Shown here: in pieces, positions 46,718-57,520 of the stretch
Position numbering within the stretch: the first letter of the stretch is position 1
Layout: the number at the start of each line of letters is the position of its first letter
The notes under the pieces: model-generated
Told to the model about the DNA's origin: nothing
The model's database searches: none
What the model saw: the letters and a program-made list of their open reading frames with translations, nothing else
Program-made: the position numbers and the translations under genes
Assembly: GCF_025215095.1 (NCBI RefSeq)
Contig: NZ_JALHAP010000078.1
Span: 213,425-277,424 of the forward strand
Direction: 5' to 3'
Length of the DNA stretch: 64,000 bases
DNA from: Dryocola boscaweniae
Lineage (GTDB): Bacteria; Pseudomonadota; Gammaproteobacteria; Enterobacterales; Enterobacteriaceae

Positions 46718-47085
46718 TCCCGCGAAATCCGTTAAGGCACTGCCGCCAGGTGCATGCCCGGATGCAAAAATAGGAGAGTTCGGATTATGCTAGTACAAAC
46801 AATTTACAATTCCTATGGCGTCCGCTCATAATTTAACATCAACGTGTTATAAAAAATGCAGCCGCCATAAGCTTATTTTCATTTCAGCCATTGTTATGCT
46901 CTTTGCGCGCTGAAAACCGTGACGCAAATTATCGTTATTAAATCCCGTTTGCCTGTTGTTCGCACAAAATCTCCCGCCGATGACCATTACTCTGGTATCA
47001 CTCAGCGGTTATCCCTATAATTGCCGCGTTTGACGCAACCTGCGTCCCCCCTCCTAACATTAAGTCTACAAGGCTCGTTAACAAC
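46718..47085. other. Divergent dgcE-udk intergenic region
   Basis: A 368-base AT-rich region between divergent genes holding both promoters. No gene, REP unit or strong hairpin is evident. Confidence 0.5.
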
Positions 47086-47727
47086 ATGACTGACAAGTCT
47101 CATCAATGCGTCATCATCGGGATAGCCGGCGCATCGGCTTCAGGGAAAAGCCTCATTGCCAGTACACTGTATCGCGAATTGCGCGATCAGGTCGGTGACG
47201 AACACATTGGTGTTATTCCAGAAGATAGCTACTACAAAGATCAAAGCCATCTGTCGATGGAAGAACGCGTTAAAACCAACTATGACCATCCCAGCGCGAT
47301 GGATCACAATCTGCTGTTCCAGCACCTGCAAATGCTGAAATCCGGCAAAGCCATTGAGCTGCCGGTGTACAGTTATGTCGAACATACCCGCACCGCGAAC
47401 ACCGTTCACCTGGTGCCGAAAAAAGTTATTATTCTGGAAGGTATTTTGCTGCTGACGGATGCCCGGCTGCGTGAAGAGATGAACTTCTCAATTTTTGTCG
47501 ATACGCCGTTAGATATCTGCCTGATGCGCCGCATGAAGCGCGACGTCAACGAACGCGGCCGTTCAATGGATTCGGTAATGGCCCAGTATCAGAAAACCGT
47601 CCGCCCGATGTTCCTGCAGTTTATCGAACCTTCTAAACAGTACGCCGATATCATCGTGCCGCGCGGGGGCAAAAACCGAATTGCTATTGATATTCTCAAA
47701 GCTAAAATTAGCCAATTCTTTGAATAA
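47086..47727 (+). CDS. udk: Uridine kinase Udk
   Basis: Pyrimidine salvage kinase converting uridine and cytidine to UMP and CMP. It has 213 residues, the E. coli length. Walker A is seen as [12 protein letters not shown] near residue 11, the substrate segment as [17 protein letters not shown], and the C-terminal lid has [17 protein letters not shown]. Immediately followed by a terminator, so likely separate from dcd. Confidence 0.96.
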   Translation: MTDKSHQCVIIGIAGASASGKSLIASTLYRELRDQVGDEHIGVIPEDSYYKDQSHLSMEERVKTNYDHPSAMDHNLLFQHLQMLKSGKAIELPVYSYVEHTRTANTVHLVPKKVIILEGILLLTDARLREEMNFSIFVDTPLDICLMRRMKRDVNERGRSMDSVMAQYQKTVRPMFLQFIEPSKQYADIIVPRGGKNRIAIDILKAKISQFFE

Positions 47728-47740
47728 TCTCACCGCCTGA

Positions 47741-47764
47741 AGGCCCGTTGCGGGCGTGTTTTTT
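47741..47764 (+). terminator. udk terminator
   Basis: GCCCG-TTG-CGGGC followed by GTGTTTTTT, 14 bases past the udk stop. Confidence 0.75.
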
Positions 47765-47891
47765 ATGAACGAGAGTTCCGAACATGCTCGCAAAATACAA
47801 TGAATTCCCTGTAATTATCTGTCGTTCCGTGGATATCTGTAGCCCGGTGTGGCAGGGTAAACATAACTGTGCTTGATAAGGAGAATCTGCG

Positions 47892-48473
47892 ATGCGTTTG
47901 TGTGACCGCGATATTGAAGCCTGGCTTGATGACGGGCGTTTAACGATTACTCCACGTCCACCGGTTGAGCGTATTAACGGCGCGACCGTTGACGTACGCC
48001 TGGGAAATAAATTCCGCACCTTTAGCGGTCATACCGCACCGTTTATCGATCTTAGCGGTCCAAAAGATGAAGTCACCGAAGCGCTGGAACGCGTGATGAG
48101 TGACGAAATTGTGCTTGCCGAGGGCGACGCTTTCTTCCTGCATCCGGGCGAGCTGGCGCTGGCGGTTACGCTTGAGTCGGTTACGATACCCGCCGATCTG
48201 GTGGGCTGGCTGGACGGCCGTTCCTCGCTGGCTCGTTTAGGCCTGATGGTTCACGTTACCGCGCATCGTATCGATCCCGGCTGGCACGGCTGCATTGTGC
48301 TGGAATTCTATAATTCCGGTAAATTGCCGTTGGCTTTACGCCCGGGGATGATGATCGGTGCGCTAAGCTTTGAGCCTCTGTCTGGCCCCGCTGCGCGTCC
48401 TTATAATCGCCGCCAGGATGCGAAGTACCGCGATCAGCAGGGCGCGGTAGCCAGTCGTATTGATAAAGACTGA
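47892..48473 (+). CDS. dcd: dCTP deaminase Dcd
   Basis: Deaminates dCTP to dUTP, the main source of dUMP for thymidylate synthesis. It has 193 residues (E. coli 193). Conserved trimer-interface and active-site segments are [13 protein letters not shown], the catalytic glutamate region [19 protein letters not shown] and the C-terminal [16 protein letters not shown] that closes over the nucleotide. AAGGAGAA precedes the ATG. asmA follows after 24 bases, probably in the same transcript. Confidence 0.96.
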   Translation: MRLCDRDIEAWLDDGRLTITPRPPVERINGATVDVRLGNKFRTFSGHTAPFIDLSGPKDEVTEALERVMSDEIVLAEGDAFFLHPGELALAVTLESVTIPADLVGWLDGRSSLARLGLMVHVTAHRIDPGWHGCIVLEFYNSGKLPLALRPGMMIGALSFEPLSGPAARPYNRRQDAKYRDQQGAVASRIDKD

Positions 48474-48497
48474 GTTAATGCCCCGTAAGAGGATGCT

Positions 48498-50345
48498 ATG
48501 AGACGATTATTAACCGCGCTGGTGATTTTGCTGGCCGTGCTGGTGGCCGGCCTTTCTGCGTTGGTCCTGTTGGTCAATCCCAACGATTTTCGCGCTTATA
48601 TGGTTCGCCAGGTCGAGCAGCGCAGCGGTTATCAGCTCACGTTAGATGGGCCTTTGCGCTGGCATGTCTGGCCGCAGCTCAGCATTTTGTCCGGGCGAAT
48701 GTCTCTTACGGCTCCCGGCGCGTCACAACCTCTTGTCAGTTCAGACAATATGCGCCTTGATGTGGCGCTTCTGCCTTTGCTTTCGCACCAGCTTCAGGTT
48801 CGTCAGGTCATGCTTAAGGGCGCGGTCATTCAGCTCACCCCGCAAAGCGAAGAGCGCAAACCTAAAGATGCCCCGGTAGGCCCGGTGGGTAATAATCCTC
48901 CCGTTCCTGAAAACGACCCAGGCTGGTCTTTTGATATCGCCAAACTCAAAGTTGCCGACAGCGTGCTGGTCTTCCAGCATGCGGATGACGAACAGATAAC
49001 CGTGCGTAATATCAACCTGCAAATGGAGCAGGATGACAAAAAGCAGGCTCATGTGGAATTGAGCAGCCGTATCAACCGCGACCAGCGCGATTTGAATTTG
49101 TCGCTGGTCGCCGATCTGGATGCGAGCCATTTCCCGCAGAAGCTGGATGCTAAGATTTCCCAACTTACTTATCAGCTCAAGGGCGCCGATTTGCCCAAGC
49201 CGGGCATTATGGGCGGCGGCACGTTACAGGTGAGTTGGGGGCAGGCGGAGAAAAAACTCGAACTGAATAACCTGCAGCTTACCGCGAATGACAGCGATCT
49301 GCAGGGATCGGCGAGCGTAGTTCTGGATGAGAAGCCGCAGTGGGCCGCGGATTTAAATGCGAACAATTTGAATCTGGATAAGCTTGCGCTGGCAACGCCG
49401 GCAACAAACACCACGGCGGCTCAGCGCGGCCAGCAGCAAAATACATTGCCGCGCCCGGTTATTGCCACAGGCGTTGAAGAGACCACCTACCGCAATCTTC
49501 GCGGTTTTAGCGCGCAGGTTTCGGTTGCTGCTAAAAGCGTGCGCTGGCGTGGGCTGGAGTTTACCGACGTTCATTCCGCCATTAGCAATGATTTTGGCCT
49601 GCTGAAAATTACGGAACTGGCCGGGAAATTTGGCAAAGGAAATATGTCGTTACCGGGTGAACTTGATGCGCGCGATAGCGAACCGCAGCTACGGTTCCAT
49701 CCGAAAATTGAAGACATCGAAATCGGCCCGATTTTAACCGCGTTCGATTATCCCATTGCCTTATCCGGTGAGTTTTCCATGCAGGGCGAGTTCAGCGGAG
49801 ACAGGCTGAACGCCGAGGCGTTCCGTCGCTCATGGCAGGGAGAGGCAAGCGTTACGATGGCCAATTCCCGTCTGCAGGGCATGAACTTCCAGCAGTTGAT
49901 TCAGCAGGCCGTTGAGCGCAGCAACAGCGATGTCAAAGCGCAGCAGAACTACGAGAACGTGACCAGGCTTGACAGCTTTAGCGCGGCGGCCACCCTCGAT
50001 AACGGGCAGCTTGACCTGAAGAAAATGAGCGGCGGCTCTTCGCTGTTAACGCTGACCGGCGAAGGGACGATGGATCTCGTGAAAGAGGTGTGTGATACCC
50101 GCTTTGATGTAACGGTCACCGGCGGCTGGGAAGGGGACAGCCGGCTTGTTGCGTTGTTAAAAGACACGCCGATCCCGCTGCGGGTTTATGGCCCATGGGC
50201 GGAGCTGAATTACAGCCTGCAGGTTGATCAGGTACTGCGTAAGCAACTGCAGGATGAGGCGAAGCGTCGTCTGAAAGAGTGGGCGGATCGCAATAAAGAC
50301 AGCAGCCGCTCGAAGGATATTAAGCAACTGCTGGATAAGCTTTAG
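48498..50345 (+). CDS. asmA: AsmA-family envelope protein
   Basis: Inner-membrane-anchored periplasmic protein of the AsmA group, which contains bridge-like proteins for phospholipid transport; E. coli AsmA was found through effects on outer-membrane assembly. It has 615 residues (E. coli 617). A single N-terminal membrane helix (LLTALVILLAVLVAGLSALV) leads to an AsmA/chorein-like N domain (GYQLTLDGPLRWHVWP). A long beta-rich region and the C-terminal AsmA domain with GEGTMDLVKEVCDTRFDV follow. The end is Arg/Lys-rich and helical. Confidence 0.94.
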   Translation: MRRLLTALVILLAVLVAGLSALVLLVNPNDFRAYMVRQVEQRSGYQLTLDGPLRWHVWPQLSILSGRMSLTAPGASQPLVSSDNMRLDVALLPLLSHQLQVRQVMLKGAVIQLTPQSEERKPKDAPVGPVGNNPPVPENDPGWSFDIAKLKVADSVLVFQHADDEQITVRNINLQMEQDDKKQAHVELSSRINRDQRDLNLSLVADLDASHFPQKLDAKISQLTYQLKGADLPKPGIMGGGTLQVSWGQAEKKLELNNLQLTANDSDLQGSASVVLDEKPQWAADLNANNLNLDKLALATPATNTTAAQRGQQQNTLPRPVIATGVEETTYRNLRGFSAQVSVAAKSVRWRGLEFTDVHSAISNDFGLLKITELAGKFGKGNMSLPGELDARDSEPQLRFHPKIEDIEIGPILTAFDYPIALSGEFSMQGEFSGDRLNAEAFRRSWQGEASVTMANSRLQGMNFQQLIQQAVERSNSDVKAQQNYENVTRLDSFSAAATLDNGQLDLKKMSGGSSLLTLTGEGTMDLVKEVCDTRFDVTVTGGWEGDSRLVALLKDTPIPLRVYGPWAELNYSLQVDQVLRKQLQDEAKRRLKEWADRNKDSSRSKDIKQLLDKL

Positions 50346-50356
50346 TTCTGTAATAC

Positions 50357-50430
50357 GGTGGAGGGCGCTGGCGCTTATCCACCGTACAAATGTCAGATAA
50401 AATTGTAGGTCGGGTAAGCCCTGTGCCCCC
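50357..50430. repeat. REP units between asmA and yegH
   Basis: One unit reads GGTGGAGGGCGCTGGCGCTT (from 50358), the other a degenerate GTAGGTCGGGTAAGCCCTGT (from 50405). They lie between convergent genes. Confidence 0.65.
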
Positions 50431-50443
50431 GACGCTGCCTCAA

Positions 50444-52024
50444 CTACACCTCATAATTCATCTCGTCATCTTCCACCAGCGGCACAATCTGCACCTTCTG
50501 CACCCGGTGGCTTTCAACCTGCAGCGTTTTCAACTGATAGTTACCTACCTTAACGGTTTCCCCGGCGGCAGGTATGCGTTGCAGGTATTCCATCAGCAGA
50601 CCGGCAATAGTGTGGTAGGTGCGTTTGTCATCGAGCGGCAGCGGTATGTACTGCACTAAATCTTCCAGCGGCATGTGGCCGTTTGCCGTCCAGGTTCCGT
50701 CCGGGTTTTTCTGAATATCATGGCGGGCGTCAATCTCTTCGACCTCGTTAGGCAGATTGCCGGCGATAGTCTCCATCACATCACTTAACGTCACAATCCC
50801 TTCAATCGAACCAAACTCATCCACTACAAATGCAAAGTGCGTACGCGCGTTGCGGAACTGCTCCAGCGCCTGCAGGAGCGGCAGCGTTTCAGGGAAGACA
50901 AGCGGCTGGCGGATTAACGTTTCAAGATTGAGCGGTTCGCCGCGCAGCGATTGCGCAAGCAAATCGATAATATGCACCACGCCAAGCACTTCGTCGCCGT
51001 CATCGGTTATCACGATGCGGGTGTGCTGATTTTTATCGAGGATCTCGCGAATATGCTCGTCTGGCTCGCTCAGCCTCACATGCTCCACGTCGTGGCGTGA
51101 AGTCATAATGCTGCTGACGGTACGCTGATTGAGGTTCAGCACGCGTTCGATCATCAGCCGTTCCTGGGGATTAAATATTCCGTTCTGTTGGTCATGATCG
51201 GCGATCAGCGATGCCGTCTGGGCATCAAGCTCCGCTTCTTCTTTTTTACCGTTAAGCAATCTTAAGACGGCTTCAGCGGTACGCTGGCGCAAAGACTGGT
51301 TTGCAGACAAGAAGCGGCGGCGGTTGAAAATCGCAAGCTGGTTTAACGCCTCTATCAATACCGAGAAACCAATCGCGGCATAAAGGTAGCCTTTTGGAAT
51401 GTGGTAACCAAACCCGTCCGCCACCAGGCTAAACCCAATCATCAGCAGGAAGCTCAGGCACAGAATAACGATGGTTGGATGGCTGTTCACAAAGCGCGTC
51501 AGGGCTTTGCTGGCAAGCAGCATCAGGCTGATGGCGATAATGACCGCGGCCATCATAACGGCCAGATGGTCCACCATTCCAACGGCGGTGATCACCGAGT
51601 CGAGAGAAAATACCGCATCAAGAATGACTATTTGCGCGACGACGGGCCAGAAGCGCGCGCCGCGCCGTTGCGTTTGCGTTTCGCTGTCTTTTCCCTCCAG
51701 CCGCTCGTTTAGCTCCACCGTCGCTTTGAAAAGCAGGAATAACCCGCCGAAGAGCATGATCAAGTCGCGGGCGCTAAAGCCAAACTCTCCGACATTAAAG
51801 AGGGGTTTTGTGAGCGTCACAAGCCAGGAGATAGACGCCAGCAGAAGCAGGCGCATAAGCATGGCAAGGATAAGCCCGGTGATACGGGCGCGGTCACGGT
51901 GCGCTGGTGGAAGTTTCTCGGCAAGGATGGCGATAAACACCAGGTTATCGATGCCCAGCACTAACTCGATAACGACCAGCGTGACCAGCCCGGCCCAAAT
52001 TGATGGATCGGCAATCCATTCCAT
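50444..52024 (-). CDS. yegH: TerC/CBS/CorC-domain membrane protein YegH
   Basis: A 526-residue inner-membrane protein (E. coli 527). An N-terminal TerC domain of seven membrane segments (residues 1 to about 245) begins [20 protein letters not shown] and has the acidic motif [12 protein letters not shown] in a later helix. It is followed by a CBS-domain pair ([13 protein letters not shown]...) and a C-terminal CorC/HlyC transporter-associated domain ([20 protein letters not shown]). Suggested function is metal-ion transport or export, not proven. It is divergent from wza. Confidence 0.93.
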   Translation of the reverse strand: MEWIADPSIWAGLVTLVVIELVLGIDNLVFIAILAEKLPPAHRDRARITGLILAMLMRLLLLASISWLVTLTKPLFNVGEFGFSARDLIMLFGGLFLLFKATVELNERLEGKDSETQTQRRGARFWPVVAQIVILDAVFSLDSVITAVGMVDHLAVMMAAVIIAISLMLLASKALTRFVNSHPTIVILCLSFLLMIGFSLVADGFGYHIPKGYLYAAIGFSVLIEALNQLAIFNRRRFLSANQSLRQRTAEAVLRLLNGKKEEAELDAQTASLIADHDQQNGIFNPQERLMIERVLNLNQRTVSSIMTSRHDVEHVRLSEPDEHIREILDKNQHTRIVITDDGDEVLGVVHIIDLLAQSLRGEPLNLETLIRQPLVFPETLPLLQALEQFRNARTHFAFVVDEFGSIEGIVTLSDVMETIAGNLPNEVEEIDARHDIQKNPDGTWTANGHMPLEDLVQYIPLPLDDKRTYHTIAGLLMEYLQRIPAAGETVKVGNYQLKTLQVESHRVQKVQIVPLVEDDEMNYEV

Positions 52025-52122
52025 ATGGCTTTATGCACCTTCTTTCATTTAAAAAGCATTAAAGTATGACAAATGTCACAATGAAAGGATGGGTAATCCT
52101 CTGCTAAATTGCAATGACTCCC

Positions 52123-52136
52123 TGAGACTAATCTTA
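52123..52136. promoter_or_regulatory. Candidate RcsAB box upstream of wza
   Basis: TGAGACTAATCTTA (reverse complement TAAGATTAGTCTCA) fits the RcsAB consensus TAAGAATATTCCTA at 10 of 14 positions. It lies about 650 bases before wza in the long intergenic region. A weaker half-match (TATTCCT, about 52367) lies nearer the gene. Activation of the colanic acid operon by RcsA-RcsB is well established in E. coli. Confidence 0.5.
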
Positions 52137-52557
52137 ACTAATATCCGCTATTCATGTTTTTTTGCGTTATATATCCACCCAGTAACCAGGGTAAATAATT
52201 AAAAAATGAACAAAATAAGACGGTGATATGTATTTATTATGAAACAATATATATGAGATATATCCGTATATATTCTCGCTATTACTCTGAATTAATTTTT
52301 TGTCAATATAAAGAAATTCCTAAAGCCTGAGTTTTGTCGCATTAATACTAATCTTAAAAGTATCTGTATTCCTGCCGGGCACCTTGCCTGCGTTAGGGTT
52401 AGCTGTAACAATCGATATCAGTGTCTGGCAATGGATGTATTTTTTTATAATTAGTTGGTGTGGCACTTAGCGCTTCATTACTCGTAACTCTGCCTTATAG
52501 ATAAATAAATACAGATTTATCTTAGGAACAGTGTCCTCTTATTATCTGCTTTTGTTT

Positions 52558-52595
52558 CAGTAGGTTGGTGACTGTAAGCCAAGGGCGGTAGCATG
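52558..52595 (+). promoter_or_regulatory. JUMPstart element with ops site
   Basis: The untranslated leader of wza contains the JUMPstart core CTGTAAGCCAAGGGCGGTAG, including the ops octamer GGCGGTAG at 52584-52591. In E. coli, ops pauses RNA polymerase and recruits the anti-terminator RfaH, allowing transcription of the whole long polysaccharide operon. Confidence 0.93.
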
Positions 52596-52782
52596 CCTGA
52601 AGGCAAGAGTTTACGCCTCAATTATTCTGTCAACAGGACGTCAGGAAATAAGCGAATTTTAGGACTGATGCCAATTATTTATGACCGACAGTATGTTCAA
52701 TTTTCTGCTGCGCCCATCTGACTAATTGGTCGCTTATTTTATTCGCTCAGGATAATTACTCTGCCATAGTGATAAATACTCA

Positions 52783-53916
52783 ATGATAAAATACAAACTT
52801 AAATTGATGCCTTTATTGGTGTCGGTGACCCTAATGAGCGGTTGCACAGTACTGCCTGGTAGCAATATGTCTACGGTGGGAAAAGATGTTATCAAGCAGC
52901 AGGATGCAGACTTCGATCTGGATCGTATGGTTAACGTTTATCCGTTAACGCCTCGGCTGGTTGAACAATTACGCGTGCGTCCCGCAGTGGCTCAGCCAAA
53001 TATGTCTCTGGACCAGGAGATTTCAGCCTATCAATATCGCGTAGGCCCGGGAGACGTGCTTAACGTCACCGTCTGGGATCACCCTGAGTTGACCACGCCT
53101 GCCGGCCAGTATCGTAGCTCAAGCGATGCCGGTAACTGGGTGCAGTCTGACGGCACCATGTTCTATCCGTATGTGGGCAAAGTAAAAGTGACCGGCAAAA
53201 CTCTGGCCGAGATCCGTAGTGATATTACCGGCCGCCTTGCGCAGTACATTGCTGACCCGCAGGTGGACGTTAATATCGCCGCCTTCCGCTCGCAAAAAGC
53301 CTATGTCTCCGGCCAGGTGAACAAATCCGGCCAGCAGCCGATCACCAACGTTCCGCTGACCATTCTTGATGCCATCAACGCCGCAGGCGGGCTGACCGAC
53401 GCCGCTGACTGGCGCAACGTGGTGCTGACCCACAACGGCCAGGAAAAACGTATCTCATTGCAGGCGCTGATGCAGAACGGCGATCTGAGCCAGAACCACC
53501 TGCTGTATCCGGGCGACATCCTGTTCGTTCCGCGCAACGACGACCTGAAAGTGTTCGTCATGGGCGAAGTGAAAAAACAAACCACCCTGAAAATGGACTT
53601 CAGCGGCATGACGCTGACCGAAGCGCTTGGCCAGGCGGAAGGTCTGGATATGACCTCGTCCAACGCCAGCGGCATCTTCGTGATTCGTCCGTTGAAAGGG
53701 CAGCAGGGCGGCAAGATTGCCAACATTTACCAGCTTGATATGTCCGACGCGACCTCGCTGGTGATGGGCACCGAATTCCAGCTACAGCCATACGATGTGG
53801 TGTACGTCACAACCGCACCGGTCACCCGTTGGAACCGCCTGATCAACCAGTTGCTGCCAACTATCAGCGGTGTTCGTTATATGACGGATACAGCCAAAGA
53901 TATCCATACATGGTAA
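52783..53916 (+). CDS. wza: Colanic acid outer-membrane export protein Wza
   Basis: Octameric outer-membrane lipoprotein channel for colanic acid export, 377 residues (E. coli 379). The lipobox LMSGC puts the lipidated Cys at residue 21. The polysaccharide-export domain ([20 protein letters not shown]) and SLBB-type repeats ([20 protein letters not shown]) follow, and the C-terminal amphipathic helix [18 protein letters not shown] forms the outer-membrane pore. First gene of the wza-wzb-wzc-wca operon, with a 758-base upstream region carrying RfaH and Rcs signals. Confidence 0.97.
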   Translation: MIKYKLKLMPLLVSVTLMSGCTVLPGSNMSTVGKDVIKQQDADFDLDRMVNVYPLTPRLVEQLRVRPAVAQPNMSLDQEISAYQYRVGPGDVLNVTVWDHPELTTPAGQYRSSSDAGNWVQSDGTMFYPYVGKVKVTGKTLAEIRSDITGRLAQYIADPQVDVNIAAFRSQKAYVSGQVNKSGQQPITNVPLTILDAINAAGGLTDAADWRNVVLTHNGQEKRISLQALMQNGDLSQNHLLYPGDILFVPRNDDLKVFVMGEVKKQTTLKMDFSGMTLTEALGQAEGLDMTSSNASGIFVIRPLKGQQGGKIANIYQLDMSDATSLVMGTEFQLQPYDVVYVTTAPVTRWNRLINQLLPTISGVRYMTDTAKDIHTW

Positions 53917-53922
53917 CGCGCT

Positions 53923-54366
53923 ATGTTTAACAAAATTCTTGTGGTGTGTGTGGGGAATATTTGCCGGTCGCCAACCGGCGAACGCCTGCTCAAGTCTTAC
54001 CACCCCGCGCTTACCGTTAACTCCGCGGGACTGGGGGCGTTGGTGGGAAAAGGGGCTGATGCCAGCGCCATTCGCGTGGCGCAGGAGCACAACCTTTCTC
54101 TCGACGGCCATTGCGCGCAGCAGGTCTCAGGCCGAATGTGCCGCGATTACGATCTGATCCTCACGATGGAAAAACGCCATATCTCCGCTATCTGCGAAAT
54201 GGCGCCAGAGATGCGCGGCAAAGTGATGCTCTTTGGTCACTGGGATGCGGAGCGGGAAATTCCCGATCCCTACCGCAAAAGCCGCGACGCTTTCGAAGCG
54301 GTCTATGACCTTCTCGACCTTTCCGCCCAAAAGTGGGCTAACGCACTCAACGCTCATCAGGGATAA
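53923..54366 (+). CDS. wzb: Low-molecular-weight protein-tyrosine phosphatase Wzb
   Basis: Dephosphorylates the tyrosine kinase Wzc, a cycle needed for polymer assembly. It has 147 residues, as in E. coli. The phosphatase loop CVGNICRSP (Cys9, Arg15) and the catalytic-acid loop PDPYRKS are intact. It begins 6 bases after wza. Confidence 0.97.
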   Translation: MFNKILVVCVGNICRSPTGERLLKSYHPALTVNSAGLGALVGKGADASAIRVAQEHNLSLDGHCAQQVSGRMCRDYDLILTMEKRHISAICEMAPEMRGKVMLFGHWDAEREIPDPYRKSRDAFEAVYDLLDLSAQKWANALNAHQG

Positions 54367-54368
54367 CA

Positions 54369-56537
54369 ATGACTGACAAAGTACATCGTTCGAGCGCCTC
54401 GACCGAGGGCAATGACGAAATCGATATTGGCCGTCTGTTTGGCACCGTTCTTGAGGCCCGCTGGTGGGTGCTTGGCATCACAGCGGTATTCGCGCTGCTG
54501 GCCGTGGTTTACGTCCTGTTTGCCACGCCGATTTATAAAGCCGATGCGCTGGTGCAAATCGAACAAAACGCCGGAAATTCACTGGTAAATGACATCAGCT
54601 CCGCGCTTTCAAATAAGCCGCCGGCTTCCGCCGCTGAAATGCAGCTCATTCAGTCCCGTCTGGTGCTGGGGAAAACCGTTGACGATCTCAATCTCGATAT
54701 TGCCGTAGTCAAAAACAGCTTCTGGCTGTTTGGCGCAGGCTGGGACCGGCTTCATGGCCGCCAGAACGACACGGTAAAAGTCACCGACTTCAACCTGCCT
54801 GCGGGCGCGGGCAAAGATATTTTTACCGTTGAAGTGCTGAGCCCAACCCAGTATCAGTTAACCAGCGACAATGGTTTTAGCGCTAAAGGACAGGTTGGAC
54901 AGACGCTGAGCAAAGGCGGCGTCACCATGAAGGTGGACAGCATTAAAGCGCAGGTCGGCGACACCTTTACCGTCACCAAATACTCCACGCTCGGCATGAT
55001 CAATCAGCTACAGGGCAATCTGACCGTGGCTGAAAACGGTAAAGATACCGGCGTACTGAGCCTGTCTTATACCGGCGAAGATAAAGATCAGATTCGCGCC
55101 ATCCTTGACAGCATCACCCGTAATTACCTGGAGCAGAACGTTCAGCGTAAATCGGAAGAAGCGGCGAAGAGCCTTAAATTCCTGGCCGAACAGCTACCGG
55201 AAGTGCGTAGCCGTCTGGATGCGGCTGAAAACAAACTGAACGCCTATCGTCAGCAGCAGGACTCGGTAGATTTGTCGTTGGAAGCGAAATCGGTCCTCGA
55301 CACCATGGTTAACATTGATTCGCAGCTTAACGAGCTGACCTTCAAAGAAGCCGAAATCTCCAAGCTCTACACCAAAGCTCACCCGGCTTACCGCACGTTG
55401 CTGGAAAAACGCCAGACGCTGGAAGATGAAAAAGCTCGCCTGAACGGTCGCGTGACCGCAATGCCGAAAACGCAGCAGGAAATCGTGCGTTTGACCCGCG
55501 ATGTGGAATCCGGTCAGCAGGTTTACATGCAATTGTTGAATAAACAGCAGGAGCTGAAAATCACCGAGGCCAGCACCGTGGGCGACGTGCGCATCGTTGA
55601 CTCGGCCATTACCCAGCCAGGTATCGTTAAGCCGCAAAAAGCGTTAATTGTGCTGGGTGCCATTATCCTTGGCCTGATGCTGTCGATTGTCGGCGTGCTG
55701 CTGCGTTCCCTGTTTAACCGTGGCATCGAAAGCCCGGCGGTTCTGGAAGAGGCGGGGCTTAGCGTTTATGCCAGCATTCCGCTGTCCGAATGGCAAAAAT
55801 CCCGCGACAACGCCACCGTGCGTAACGTCAAAGGGGCCAGGCGCAATAAACAAAGCCAGCTTCTGGCGGTGGGGAATCCTACGGATCTGGCGATTGAAGC
55901 CATCCGCAGCCTGCGCACCAGCCTGCACTTTGCCATGATGCAGGCGACCAACAATGTTCTGATGTTGACCGGCGTGAGCCCGTCAATCGGTAAAACCTTT
56001 GTCTGCGCCAACCTCGCTGCGGTCATTAGCCAGACTAACAAGCGCGTGCTGCTTATCGACTGTGACATGCGTAAAGGCTATACCCACGAACTGCTGGGAA
56101 CCACCAACGTGAACGGGCTTTCCGATGTGCTGGCAGGCCAGGGCGATATCGCGCGCTGCGCGCAGAAAACCTCGGTGCCTAATTTCGACCTCGTCCCGCG
56201 TGGGCAGGTGCCGCCGAACCCTTCCGAACTGCTGATGAGCGACCGCTTTGGCGAACTGGTTAAATGGGCAAGTGAGCATTACGACCTGGTGCTTATCGAT
56301 ACCCCGCCAATCCTTGCCGTTACCGACGCCGCCGTTGTTGGCCGCCACGCCGGCACCACGCTTATGGTTGCGCGTTATGCGGTGAACACGCTCAAAGAGG
56401 TGGAAACCAGCCTCAGCCGCTTTGAACAGAACGGCATCCAGGTGCGTGGCGTGATCCTGAACTCCATCTTCCGCCGTGCGGCGGGGTATGAGGATTACGG
56501 TTACTACGAATACGAATATAAATCTGATTCTAAATAA
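54369..56537 (+). CDS. wzc: Tyrosine-protein kinase Wzc
   Basis: Inner-membrane polysaccharide co-polymerase and BY-kinase controlling colanic acid length and export. It has 722 residues (E. coli 720). Two membrane segments (near residues 33-53 and 425-445) flank a large periplasmic domain with long coiled coils. The cytoplasmic kinase has Walker A GVSPSIGKTF, Walker A-prime VLLIDCDMR and Walker B LVLIDTPP. The C-terminal tyrosine cluster YEDYGYYEYEYKSDSK is the autophosphorylation tail read by Wzb. Confidence 0.97.
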   Translation: MTDKVHRSSASTEGNDEIDIGRLFGTVLEARWWVLGITAVFALLAVVYVLFATPIYKADALVQIEQNAGNSLVNDISSALSNKPPASAAEMQLIQSRLVLGKTVDDLNLDIAVVKNSFWLFGAGWDRLHGRQNDTVKVTDFNLPAGAGKDIFTVEVLSPTQYQLTSDNGFSAKGQVGQTLSKGGVTMKVDSIKAQVGDTFTVTKYSTLGMINQLQGNLTVAENGKDTGVLSLSYTGEDKDQIRAILDSITRNYLEQNVQRKSEEAAKSLKFLAEQLPEVRSRLDAAENKLNAYRQQQDSVDLSLEAKSVLDTMVNIDSQLNELTFKEAEISKLYTKAHPAYRTLLEKRQTLEDEKARLNGRVTAMPKTQQEIVRLTRDVESGQQVYMQLLNKQQELKITEASTVGDVRIVDSAITQPGIVKPQKALIVLGAIILGLMLSIVGVLLRSLFNRGIESPAVLEEAGLSVYASIPLSEWQKSRDNATVRNVKGARRNKQSQLLAVGNPTDLAIEAIRSLRTSLHFAMMQATNNVLMLTGVSPSIGKTFVCANLAAVISQTNKRVLLIDCDMRKGYTHELLGTTNVNGLSDVLAGQGDIARCAQKTSVPNFDLVPRGQVPPNPSELLMSDRFGELVKWASEHYDLVLIDTPPILAVTDAAVVGRHAGTTLMVARYAVNTLKEVETSLSRFEQNGIQVRGVILNSIFRRAAGYEDYGYYEYEYKSDSK

Positions 56538-56547
56538 CCCTGCGCTA

Positions 56548-56625
56548 AATGGCGGGTGGCGCATTGCTTATCCTTCCTGCGTTTCGCATGCGCAGGGCGG
56601 GTAAGCGATAGCGCCATCCACCGCG
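56548..56625. repeat. REP pair between wzc and wcaA
   Basis: AATGGCGGGTGGCGCATTGC (from 56549) and GCAGGGCGGGTAAGCGATAG (from 56592) are two REP-like units in opposite orientation. They lie within the colanic acid operon in the 132-base gap between wzc and wcaA. Confidence 0.75.
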
Positions 56626-56669
56626 AAAGTTGCACTTTTCTCATCAACGAGACTTTTTTGGGGAGTGTT

Positions 56670-57518
56670 ATGAATACCACTGCATCGCGCCCGCTGATTT
56701 CTATTTATATGCCTACCTGGAATCGTCAGCAGTTGGCCATTCGCGCCATCAAATCCGTGCTGCGCCAGGATTTTGAAAACTGGGAAATGATCATCGTTGA
56801 TGACTGCTCATCCTCTTTTGAACAGCTTCAGCTTTTTGTCGAAGAGCTTAACGATGAGCGCGTGCGCTACACCCGTAATGACTTTAACTCCGGCGCCTGC
56901 GCGGTGCGCAATCAGGCCATTGGCCAGGCGACGGGAGAATTTATTACCGGTATTGATGACGACGATGAATGGACGCCGAACCGCCTGTCCGTGTTTCTTG
57001 AACACAAGCACCAACTGGTGACGCACGCTTTCCTGTATGCGAACGACTACGTTTGCGAAGGTCAGGTTTATTCGCAGCCGACCAGCCTGCCGCTCTATCC
57101 AAAGTCGCCGTATTCCCTGAAGCTATTTTTTAAGCGCAATATCATCGGCAACCAGGTCTTCACCTATGCCGATCGCTTTAAAACCTGCCTGTTCGACACG
57201 CAACTGGCGGCGGCGCAGGACTACGATATTTTCCTGCGCATGGTGGTGGAGTACGGCCAGCCGTGGAAAGTGGAAGAGGCCACGCAAATTCTGCACATCA
57301 ACCATGGCGAAATGCAGATAACGAAATCGACCAAAAAGTTTGCGGGCTATTTTCACTTCTATCAGAAGCATAAAGATAAATTTGACCGCGCCAGCAAGAA
57401 ATATCAGCTCTTTACGCTCTACCAGATCCGCAATAAGCGCATGTCTTTACGTACGCTGATGGCGCTGTTGTCCGTGCGCAATACCAAGCGCCTGGCCGAT
57501 GGGCTACGGGGGAAATAA
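56670..57518 (+). CDS. wcaA: Colanic acid glycosyltransferase WcaA
   Basis: GT2-family glycosyltransferase of colanic acid repeat-unit assembly, 282 residues (E. coli 279). The GT-A fold has ISIYMPTWNRQQLAIRAI at the start, IIVDDCSSS and the metal-binding GIDDDDEW. The ATG at 56670 follows GGGAG; the frame is open upstream through the REP sequence but without family similarity. It is separated from wzc by the REP pair. Confidence 0.94.
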   Translation: MNTTASRPLISIYMPTWNRQQLAIRAIKSVLRQDFENWEMIIVDDCSSSFEQLQLFVEELNDERVRYTRNDFNSGACAVRNQAIGQATGEFITGIDDDDEWTPNRLSVFLEHKHQLVTHAFLYANDYVCEGQVYSQPTSLPLYPKSPYSLKLFFKRNIIGNQVFTYADRFKTCLFDTQLAAAQDYDIFLRMVVEYGQPWKVEEATQILHINHGEMQITKSTKKFAGYFHFYQKHKDKFDRASKKYQLFTLYQIRNKRMSLRTLMALLSVRNTKRLADGLRGK

Positions 57519-57520
57519 TC

